DNA from: Notospermus geniculatus
Lineage: Eukaryota; Nemertea; Pilidiophora; Heteronemertea; Lineidae
DNA length: 64,000 nucleotides
Direction: 5' to 3'
NCBI GenBank assembly: GCA_002633025.1
Contig: NMRB01000718.1
Coordinates: 187,921-251,920 of the forward strand
The notes beneath the pieces were generated by a model. That model was not told the DNA's origin. It worked only from the letters and a program-made list of their open reading frames with translations, and did not search any database. How positions within the stretch are numbered: the stretch's first letter is position 1; each line of letters opens with the position of its first letter. Position numbers and translations under genes: made by a program. This document shows positions 45,830 through 56,100 of this stretch, one piece after another.

Positions 45830-48690
45830 TTAATGGAAACCATATGCTTCGATGACCTTTTGGTGTTCAGCAACCTTGTCTTTCACATTTTCAATAGCCT
45901 TATTTCTCAGGACCTGAAAGACAGAAATGAAATTGAACTTAGTGTGAGGAGACTGAATTACAGTCAACGTCGCCTATAACGTACTGATTGGGACCAGCAA
46001 TTTTTGTCCGTTATATGCAAAGTCTGTTATATACATATGGCCGATGCATTGTAAAACGGGACCGGGACTTCCAGTTTCAATACGTTATAGGCGATTGTCC
46101 GGTATATGCAAGGCCATTATATGCGACGTTGACTGTACATTCAACAGGGAGGACATCCCATTGAACATCACTTGTGCATCAGAGAGTCGACGTTCATCCG
46201 ATAAAATCAGTCCGCCCGTCGATGTAATCATCATATGCTAATGCGAGTTAAAATGGAAAGTGCAGACTATGCACGTTGAACCTACAACTGCTCTTTCAAC
46301 ACGAGTTGTGAGTAGAGCTATTGGCACACAAAGATGTCTACTTACTGTTTCAGCTTTCTTCTTAGCATAGAATTCGGCTGACTTAGCTTTCCTCTTTCCT
46401 TCAAGCGTGTTGATAACGTTCTGGTACTTCCAGCCAATTTCATGTGAAATGCGCCCCAAGCGACAGGACTGAAACAAAGACATTTATTGCATGTACTAAT
46501 CGATACCACACTGATATCTATTCGTCACAAGAGCCTGCTATATTACTGATCTCTTCTCAGTACATGTAATGGAAATCTATGCATTTTGTTGATGACAACC
46601 AAATTGTGTATTTTTTTCATCTCCCATCATCCATGTTTTTTGAGAAAATTTACCTTCCTCCTTGGGTGAAGACGAAGCACTTTGAGAGCAGATGGCACAA
46701 CCATCCTCTTCTCCCTGTCATAAGGCTGTGGGATACCCTCGAATACTTTTAGTCTGTCAAGAGCCTCCTTTCCTCGGTTGAGCTTGTGGGGCAACATACC
46801 TGTTAATAAAATTGAAGAAATCAGCTAATTTGCACATTCTTCTTTCCTCTTACAACGACATACTCTTGAGTTTGACCATCAGAAACAACAAAATTCAAGG
46901 AATACTGGGCTAGTATCAGAAACACGACGCTCATCAACATATTCAGTCCGCCCGTCGTTATGTTATCATCACCTACATGCCCAGCTTCTTTTCTGTGTAA
47001 GTCCAAGACACTTTAGAATTTCTGAGAAGTTGTATCTAGTCATTGCAGCCAGTTCAATGACCTCTATCACTGTACACCCTGTTCAGATTTGCTAAGGCCA
47101 GAACAATCCAAGCATCACAGGAACTCATTCAACTTACCACGCACAGTCCTCCAGAAAATCTTGCTTGGGGCACGGAAGTGGAATGGTCCACGTTTTGGGT
47201 TGACATTACACCTCTTCTTGATGAAGTCGAGGTATTTCACTGAAAGAAACCATACATATCGGCATATCAGGGGGTGGCTGATGATAACCATTTCTTCAAC
47301 AAATTATTGCTCAATTACCTGACACAACTGATTTACAACATAAACCATGGATATACATGTATCATGGTATATCATGGAAGTTGGTGATGAGACTGACTTT
47401 GTGCATACTGACTGCAGGAAGAAACTTACACTTGTTCCTGTAGAAGCTGCCAGAGATGTTGATCTCTTCACATCTCACAACTACTACTCTCTGCCCTGAA
47501 AAAGTTAGCACGGTCTAAATAAAAGGTCAGATATAGGCTATACATGATAAAAACAAGCGTAAATTTATGGTAAGGGGGTCATGTCAGTATTAAATCCCAG
47601 CTAGACTCTTCACATCTAGTCAGTGAGTGAGAGATAGGCCTACACTGTGTACTCCATTTTCAATGGCAATGCTATGATTGAACGATACGGTACTTCTTGG
47701 CACTTGCAAACTTACCATTGAGAATAGTTTTGGCCACAATTGAAGCAAGTCGCCCAAGGAGGTGACCCCTGGCATCAATAACGATAGGCTGGAAAAAAAA
47801 TCAGAAGATTAGGCTCACAAGAGTAGGGCTTACAATCATGCAATAGATCATTTTCACGACGTAACTCGGACAGTGTCCGCCATGATGACGTTACACGTTC
47901 GCCCACCAGCAGAAACGCAAAATGCATTGGCTGCTGGTGGGCAAAACGCGCAACGTCATCATGGCGGACACTATCGGAGTTGCGTCGTGAAAACGATCTA
48001 TAGTAGGGCCTATAGACCATTTAGGCTCAGCGAGATTCGGTGAGAGGTCACGACGTTGCCATGGCGTTTCTCGCACATGCGCAGTAGCTGGTTGGAAGAA
48101 TGTACACGGAACGTGTGGTGAGACATGTACATTCTTCCAACCAGCTACTGCGCATGTGCGAGAAACGCCATGGCAACGTCGCGACCTCTCGCCGAATCTC
48201 GCTGAGCCTAAATGGTCTATCATGTCTATAGACGATTCTACAACCGAATTGGCGACACTGAAAACACAATCACAAAACACTAACACTAACAGCACAGCCC
48301 AAAACCATCGCAAGCACTTTCTCGTAATCTCATTGCCCGTCTCATTTGGACCTGCACCTCTTGGCGCAAACCGAAGGGCCGACATAACGAACGCGACGTC
48401 GTGGCCTTCCTGTCCGGAATTGGGTTCACCTAGCCTCGTCCGATAATTGAACACTTTTATCCATGCATAGGCAATGTACGGCCCAGCGGGCATGGAGACT
48501 GCCAGCCCATCCAAACTTGGGCTTATTTCTTCACACTCCAACATCTGTACCAACTCATAACAGTTTATTTCACTGCTGATAAGCATAGACTCTTCGGCAA
48601 CCCAATTTATTTCCAAATATTTTCTAAGACAAGGTAGAAAACTGGCGTTTATTTAGACACATTTTTCAGTACCTTCGACGAGAAACCCAT
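45830..48690 (-). CDS. RPL13A: 60S ribosomal protein L13a (uL13)
   Basis: Large-subunit ribosomal protein. Exons in transcription order: 48690-48673, 47788-47716, 47495-47430, 47239-47138, 46799-46654, 46468-46346, 45913-45830 join to 203 residues, the usual animal length. Matches to the family: [75 protein letters not shown] and [17 protein letters not shown]. The first coding exon is only six codons (MGFSSK). Thus seven coding exons are seen. Introns host two C/D-box snoRNAs on the same strand and several fold-back elements. Transcription begins in an oligopyrimidine tract just before the ATG. Head to head with DPY19L3. Confidence 0.97.
45961..46135. mobile_element. Fold-back element in the last RPL13A intron
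   Basis: AGTCAACGTCGCCTATAACG at the left and TATGCGACGTTGACT at the right are inverted. Repeated GTTATATGCAA/GTATATGCAAGG words fill it. It lies between the last exon and the snoRNA at 46175-46239 and does not overlap either. Confidence 0.7.
46175..46239 (-). ncRNA. C/D-box snoRNA, U43-like, copy 1 (RPL13A last intron)
   Basis: Same strand as the host. C box ATGATGA (46234-46228), D' box CTGA (46210-46207), C'-like GGATGAA, D box CTGA (46182-46179), and a three-base terminal stem GCA/TGC. The ten bases CGACGGGCGG two positions before D' are complementary to the universally conserved CCGCCCGUCG near the 3' end of 18S rRNA. Counting five bases from D' places the 2'-O-methyl on a C in ACCGCC, the position (human Cm1703) that U43/SNORD43 guides. 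Confidence 0.85.
46912..46976 (-). ncRNA. C/D-box snoRNA, U43-like, copy 2 (RPL13A intron 4)
   Basis: Same strand as the host. C box GTGATGA (46972-46966), guide CGACGGGCGG, D' box CTGA (46946-46943), C' box TTGATGA (46937-46931), D box CTGA (46919-46916), terminal stem GTA/TAC. The guide and its spacing to D' are identical to copy 1, while the rest has diverged, as expected of paralogues under selection for the guide. Confidence 0.88.
47843..48002. mobile_element. Fold-back element a in RPL13A intron 1
   Basis: ATAGATCATTTTCACGACG and its complement CGTCGTGAAAACGATCTAT form the ends; GTGTCCGCCATGATGACGTT and complement, and GCCCACCAGCAG/CTGCTGGTGGGC, form the inner arms. It is followed 11 bases later by a second, unrelated fold-back. 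Confidence 0.85.
48013..48219. mobile_element. Fold-back element b in RPL13A intron 1
   Basis: A 207-bp palindrome with ends TAGACCATTTAGGCTCAGCG and complement. The inner arms GCCATGGCGTTTCTCGCACA and TACATTCTTCCAACCAGC pair almost perfectly. A 241-codon minus-strand frame (48616-47891) runs through it only because both strands are rich in sense codons. Confidence 0.88.
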
Positions 48691-48706
48691 GATGGCAAAA
48701 AGAGGT
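48691..48706 (-). promoter_or_regulatory. 5' TOP start of RPL13A
   Basis: On the minus strand the bases before the ATG read CCTCTTTTTGCCATC. A C followed by a pyrimidine run is the terminal oligopyrimidine tract of ribosomal protein mRNAs, which places the likely start of transcription about 14 bases before the start codon. TOP mRNAs are translationally controlled through mTOR/LARP1 (family knowledge). Confidence 0.75.
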
Positions 48707-50127
48707 CGACGGGGCGTACTTCTCCAAAGCCACGGAGTCCCACGATAGCTGCGTCCCGCTCCGGACATTCAACCAAGTTCAACCAATTGGCAAATTGAGG
48801 GCGCCACGATTAGAAAATTTTGCCCAGTTTTCCCCTCACAAACGGGTACTGATATCATGTAATAAAGAACCATTCGGTGCTGAAGGTATGAGGCAATTCT
48901 GTCCATGGCATGATGCACGGTTGTCATACAACAGACGAGCTTAACTGCCTTTATTTCTCATTTTGTCAGCTCATTTTGTGGCAAAAGATGTCCAACCTCG
49001 TCCCCCAGCAAAATAACTCAACTGCCAGCGCCAATCTCTGTAGTAGATGTAGGCCATCCATGTTGATGAAAAGCAAACTCCTGGTGCGAGGATGGGAGGA
49101 TGAAGCCACAGCAGGAAAACATCCAGTAGTAGTCATGAGGCCTAGGCCTATAGGCTAGTATAGACATGATAGAGGCCTGTACTAGGCCTTATCATTCATT
49201 TCAGGTGACCAGTGCAGTGGGCAGTGCAGTGTCTGAGTGTGAGTAATGTTTGTAATCTAACTCCGCCCCCCNCCCCCCCCCCCCCCATCAATCACTCTGT
49301 CATCCCACTCCCCCATCGGCCTATGGACGAAGTCGAAGATCTGAGATGTGATATAACATTAACAATCTTAGGCAATAATTGCCAATAAATCATTTTTTCA
49401 TCATGAATTTGTGTTGTCGTGCTTATTGAATTCAGCGTTAATCTGATCCTGTTTTTCCATGTGTCAGCCTGGGCAGGGTCAGATAAATTGACTAGTTTCT
49501 CCAACAGTGTAATATGCTTATTGTCAAGTCGTAGCTTAGTCAGGCCACGGCGGCACAGCAGAGGAAGACTCATAAATGAAAATGGAAACATTCTAAAACG
49601 TTAGCCCTTCACTGAAGCTTCAGCGGGACTGAGTTGTTGGGGAAGCCAGATGTGCTTGTACTTTAGCCTTACTGATACTATAGGCCTAGGCCCTGTGTGT
49701 AGTGACAAGGGTAGGCCTATGGCCTAGGTTTTGGGCCTAGTGGATGGGGGATGGCCTGCAGCGTGCCGTGTGCCATGTGGATGGATGCAAGGCAAGGTGC
49801 AGGCCTAGTGTACCGTAAGTGTCATCTGTTGTATGCATACACAATTGTTAGGCCTATGTCTGTATGTGCCTGAGCTGAGGCCAAAGCTGAACCATAAAGC
49901 CAGGTCCCCACCGTACCTGACAGTGGGCCCAATCCTATTGGATGTGTGTGAGGGTTGGGCCCGGGCCTATGATGTTATTGTGGCTGGTTAGGTTAGTAAT
50001 TGTGCGTATGGCGGAGGCAATGCCATGTATTTAGGCCTATTTCATCAGTACTTTAAAATGTGCCTAGAAGTGTAAAATTGATCCGCATATTCCAATAAGC
50101 CAATAAGTTTTCTGTTCTTTTTTCTAG
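48707..50127. other. Head-to-head intergenic region and DPY19L3 5' region
   Basis: The coding part of DPY19L3 begins just after a splice acceptor at 50127, so a non-coding first exon and promoter should lie here, but I could not place them. A run of C with an ambiguous base lies at 49262-49286. Several TAGGCCTA words cluster at 49139-49740. Confidence 0.5.
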
Positions 50128-50136
50128 TTGGGGATC

Positions 50137-53100
50137 ATGGATGACAGCAGGAGTGTAAGAAAACGCAAGAATAAAACAAAAGTTACAGTCACAACTGTTC
50201 ATCCTAGCGTCAGCAGTGATAATGGAGCAAAGAAATCTCAAACAGCTGCTACCGACGACAATCCTGAGGCTGAAATCAACTGGTTCCTGGCGACAGTCTC
50301 ATTTATTTCTGGCCTGGTTGGCATGGTGATCCTGGGGTATAAATATGCGCGGCACATTGACACCTTACATGAGAATCGCCTCTGGTTTACCAACATAAAG
50401 GTAAGATGTCTTAGTACATGTACTTGTATCTTCAGAAATCATTCAACAGGATGAACAGGTTGAAACATGTCCTGTTACCGGTATATAAAAAAACAATCAC
50501 CAGAGCACTGCCTGGTGTAAACGATGCCTTCGGAAATTCTTCCAAGACGATTCAATAAAGTTCTAGGTAGTGTACTGGGGATTGTAGCCAAATTGAAAAG
50601 GGTTAAAATTCTAAATTGATTTTTCATGGGGAGTGCATGGTTACAACTGGACCATACACAGCTGTTGCCTAATTGACACTGTTCATTGTTCATATTTGAT
50701 TTAGTTTTCTAAAATCACAGCCACAAAGTACCGGGTACGCAATGTAAAATTTGTTATCGATATTGATTGACAACATCTTGTACCTGATGTATACAGCACA
50801 TGTGACCAAATGTTCCACGTCAAATATACTAATGATCTTGAACATTTATCTCATCTGGAAGTGGAAGTTATCACTCGTGTGTTTGGAACTTCATGGTTGT
50901 GTTTCTTCAGTGATTGATCAGTAGTGTTGGGAAGTTCTTACTCTGACTGTGTTTTCACTCCTAAACTGTTCAAAACGGGCTATAAACAGACCATAGTCAA
51001 ATACGGCGCTGTCCGACCCATTCCACTATGGAATGGAAGTTGGGAAACCCATTCGACGCTAGGTTCACGAGTAGAATGCACTTATCAAAAGCTACCTGCA
51101 GTACTTCATACGCTAATCATGTAGACCAAAAATCACTCTATCCATATACCTGAGCCTTTCAGCATTTCACCATCGAAAACGTGTACTTTGACACCATTTT
51201 TTCATGAAATCGGACCTGCGAATTATACTCCGGCCACAAACACGGCGCTGACACCTATCGGAGAAAAATCTAACTACAGCAATATCATTAAATCCTCGAT
51301 ATACACGCTATTTATTCACGATTTTACCTGTATACATCATTTCATGTACAAATATGGTGTAAAAAATATGTGGTGAACCAAATTTTGACATTTTGGCGTT
51401 ATTTATTTCGATTACTATTCCACATGTGCCGACGGCATTCATTGGACAGGTAGTGCATCTATTTTTACACACGGACGTAAATACAGCCACGTGGATCGTG
51501 CAATCCCGCCCACCACAACGCAGTGATCCGGGCGTGACATGATCCTGGCGGGATGAGATTAGGACCGTCAATAAGCATCAAATGGGTGATACGGCCAAGT
51601 CCAGGACATATTTCATATCACACCAGCACCAGGCAACAAACACCATGAAAGCCACGTGCGTTTGGTTTGTATACACTGCTATAAATAACCGCCCAATCAT
51701 GTCCTTTGAAACATCGTATTATAATTGAGGGCAGTAATCGAAATAAATAACGCCAAAATGTCAAAATTTGGTTCACCACATATTTTTTACACCATATTTG
51801 TACATGAAATGATGTATACAGGTAAAATCGTGAATAAATAGCGTGTATATCGAGGATTTAATGATATTTCTGTAGTTAGATTTTTCTCCGATAGGTGTCA
51901 GCGCCGTGTTTGTGGCCGGAGTATAATTCGTAGGTCCGATTTCATGAAAAAATGGTGTCAAAGTACACGTTTTCGATGGTGAAATGCTGAAAGGCTCAGG
52001 TATATGGATAGAGTGATTTTTGGTGTACATGATTAGCGTATGAAGTACTGCAGGTAGCTTTTGATAAGTGCATTCTACTCGTGAACCTAGCGTCGAATGG
52101 GTTTCCCAACTTCCATTCCATAGTGGAATGGGTCGGACAGCGCCATATTTGACTATGAACAGACCATGAAAGAATCAATACGTCGTCCTCAACCCAACAA
52201 GGGCACATCAGACAGGAGCATGAGGAGGAAGTTTGATCGCAATGCTTTCAATGTGGAAGTTGCTTCTGATGACTCACCTGGAATGAAAAAAGCGACTGAT
52301 GACTGGTTGTTTAAGATTTGTTCATTCTTCTTGGGGATTTTTGTGTGTTATCACCTCGCTGACAAATATGCACAGTACATTGACCAGGCTCATGAGAATT
52401 ATTTGTGGTTTACAAACATAAAGGTTTGTGGCGTTCTCCCCAGATGATCAGAATCGCTCAAAATTTAACAAACCAGGGCTGGGTTGCACAAAACTCATGT
52501 TAGCGCTAACATCATGTTAAATGACGTAAAATGACAATGGATTTTGACGTCATTTAACATAAGAGTTAGCGCTAACACCAACTTAGCGCTAACATGAGTT
52601 TTGTGCAACCGGCCCCTGGGCTGGGTTGCACAAAACTCATGTTAGCGCTAACTTGGTGTTAGTAAAAAGACAAGGGATTTTTATGTCATCTAACATAAAG
52701 TTAGTGCTAACACCAAGTTAGCGCTGTCGTGAGTTTTGTGCAACCGGGCCCCTGTAAAAAACTGACTATAAAAATCCACAATGTTTGTTAAATTCATTAT
52801 TTCTTTCATTAATATAGATCACATTAATTCTAATTCTTCCATTTCAGCAAGTTGAGCGAGAAATTTCCTTCCGTACCGAGGCAGGTCTCTACTATTCATA
52901 CTACAAACAAATGGTCGAGGCGCCCTCTTTTAGCAAAGGATTCCATGACTTGACCCAGGACAACATCACTGAGCACTTGCGAACAATTAACATTTTAGAG
53001 AGATTCAATGTATACCAGGAGGTTATACTTAGCGTTCTATATAAAGCTGCACCGTTCAAGGTAAGATGCATGGACACTACTGCTTGTGAAATACTAGGAA

Positions 53101-56100
53101 TACACATTGTTCTTGTCATGCCCACTGCCATGCCACAGAAATACCACCCATTATCTAGAATATGCAGTTACATGTACATGTGTTTGACAATGTACATCTT
53201 GAGGTCCGGCTCTCTCAATCTTTCTCCACACTGAGTATGCCTCCAGTCCTGATTGCTCTCAACAATTTCGTTATTTTCTCCTTTTCCTGCAGATGGAGCC
53301 GATATTTTTTTACATCTATAGCGTGTTCTTCCTCCATGGGTTGCTCATCTGTGCCATATACTCAACCACGTGGTTACTCTCTGGCTCGTGGATCGCAGGT
53401 GCCCTCACTGCACTCTTTTACATATTCAACAAGTAAGTTTTACATATCCTTTCAAACCTATTGAGGGTACAAAAGTAGCGACTTCACTGACAATAGAGCT
53501 TGTGGCCAGCCAAGGGGAGCCAGACCCTTACCACACTCCCTCAGTAAGTGTCATTGAGTCTCCCTACATTTTCTAAGTGCTGTGCGTTCCTTTTTTAGAG
53601 TGGACACAACGAGAGTTGAATTCACAATTCCTCTGAGGGAGAGTTTTGCACTGCCATTCCTTTGGGGCCAAATAGCAAGTTTAACATACTACTTATCAGC
53701 CCGGACAACAAAAGTAAAAAAGGTGAGTGTTAAAAAACCTGCTTTGCAAATATTTTGGAGTCACTCGACTTGTCTGGCCAGGGGCCTAGCCTAGTTTGTA
53801 GCGACAAGTACAGAAGACATTGTTAAAAAGGTATATGTTGTCGCATTGAAACGGTGTAACGTGAATGGAGTTAACTTCCGAATTAAATAAATTTACCTTG
53901 TGTTTCAGATTGTTTCACTCTGTGTCATGGTCCCTTGTACCTTCTTCTTCGCTCTGACGTGGCAGTTTGCTCAGTTCATCTTACTCCTACAGGCGATGGC
54001 TCTGTTCGGTGTAGTCATGTTGGATATCATCCCCATGTACAAGGTGAGGACCTTGCTTTCATTCGTTCAGAACGCATTGACTGGAACCTCTCTATAAAGC
54101 ACTCCTCTTGGATTTTGGCTGGAATTTACAAGGCTTTAAGATGAAATTTACATCATTTGACACACCAAGTAGTTGTTGAAATCCTCTCTCCAGGTGCGGA
54201 CCATCTATACCGTCCAGCTCCTGTCTCTGTTGAGTGTTTGCTTCCTGCAGTATTTGAACAAGATGATTGTATCATCTCTGGTGCTCAGCTTCATTCCTGC
54301 AGCGTACATCGTGTTCTCCATTAAGGTAAGGACGTGAGGGTTGCATTGGACCCCTTGCAGCTGCTATATATGACATGGCTTAACCCGCCGGCCATGGAGG
54401 ATTTCCTTTATGGCCTAGTGGTTAGCGTGTTGGCCTCGGCGCTAGAAGTTAAGCAACAGAGAGCGCGATCACTACGTGGATACACTACTACGTGGATGGG
54501 CGACCAGTGTGGTAAAATACATCTGGCAGACCTTCCCAGTCAAATCCATCTTCGATGATCGAAGGCCCATCTGCTCACCACTACGTTACATCGCACATCA
54601 CCCTTCGAGAAATTGACCGGTCCACGGCGTATCTGCCGCCTCGAGAAGAAGAGGACAATCAGAATCGGTGTTGTAAAATTTGAATCGTGGAACAAAGAGT
54701 GGTAGCCGAAGACCCAATATAAAGTGCAATATGATTGGTCGACCAGTAAAGTTGGCATCGTGCCAAGATACGCCGCCGTCTGGTCTATTTCTCGAAGGGT
54801 GGTGTGCGATGTAACGCAGTGGACAGCAGATCGGCCTTCGATCATCGAAGATGAGTCAAATCTGGAAAGTGTAGTTCAGCACTGAGACGCAGAGTGGCAC
54901 TAAGTGACTCTAGAACGAGTCATCTCTGTCCAAAGGGGAGATGATGCATTGAACACCTTACAGCTACTATATGGCACGGCTTAACCCGCCGGCCATGGAG
55001 GATTTCCTTTATGGCCTAGTGGTTAGCGCGTTGGCCTCGGCGCTAGAAACAATCGTAGCCACATTGGAGGAGGAAAGCCATATTGTGATTTTTCCAAGTG
55101 GGTAGCACCAGCCTTGAAAAGATGCTCTAGAATGCCAGCCTTCAGAGGTAAGGGGTAGCCTACCTGATGTTCGTGATGTTTTTTCAGGGAGATGTGATAA
55201 AGCCATGTAGTATTGTTATGCGGATTGTGAAGGTGCACATCTACATTATCCTAGTCTTCTTCTTCACTGCCATCATCAACTTGTCAATAAAGGTGAGTTT
55301 TCTCAATCTCGTTTTGTTCCCAAGACAGAATTTTAGGGCCCTTGTTTTTGTAATCAGAAGAGTGTTGAACAGACCTGTAAATCGCTGGTGCTGTGAATAC
55401 CCTGTGAGGCGTTTCCTTTGCAAAATGGCAAAGCAAAGATTATTCAGGTTCATCCTAGAATGAACAGCTTTTGAAAGATTTTGCCAAAGGTTTCATTACA
55501 CCTTCAGGTTATTGTACAACAAGAAGCAGATGAGCACATCTTCAAGTTTGTGGCCCAAAAGCTTGGTCTTGGCAACTGGAGGTAAGGAGGGGTCATGGGA
55601 TGCCGTTCTACAAGTAGAAAAAATGAGGCATTAGTATTTCAAAATACAGATATCACTTGTTACAGTGTTCTAGCCACGCCAGTTTCACAGGGCGGTACCA
55701 CCCTGTTCAAAATTAGGTCATTTTACCACCCAGTTCAATTTTTTATCACCCTGTTTAAAAATGTAACTTGCAATGCATTTTCTATTACACCACCCTGTTT
55801 GAATTTCACTCCCACCCTGTTTGAAAATCCAGGGCCTTAAAATCATAGGAAAATGCAGTCATCCCACCCTGTTTGGAAAATTTCTGGCTAGAACACCGAT
55901 TGTAGCAAGTGAAAAGTGGCCTCCTTCATTTCAGGGATTTCGACACTCAGCTCTACCTGTGCCTCAATATCTTTGGTTCATTGCCCTTTGACACAATCGA
56001 GCGTCTCACCACTCATCTTGTCTTCCCATTCTACGTCATCACCCATGTCATAGTCCTCGTGTCCCTGGCTGTAGCTGTCATACAGAACTGGAGGTAAGCA

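Noticed and set aside
46469-46653. Third snoRNA in an RPL13A intron
   Set aside because: A GATGATGG word and a CTGA lie about 70 bases apart on the host strand, but the C box is imperfect, no terminal stem forms and the bases before CTGA match no rRNA segment I know.
47240-47429. snoRNA from TGATGAT and CTGA words on the plus strand
   Set aside because: The strand is opposite to the host gene, and intronic C/D snoRNAs are processed from the host transcript.
47891-48616. 241-codon minus-strand frame
   Set aside because: It spans two palindromic MITEs in RPL13A intron 1; the translation mirrors itself and has no domain.
51773-52030. Coding frame within the exon 1b transposon
   Set aside because: The same peptide is found in the other arm (51188-51376); it is repeat sequence without transposase motifs.
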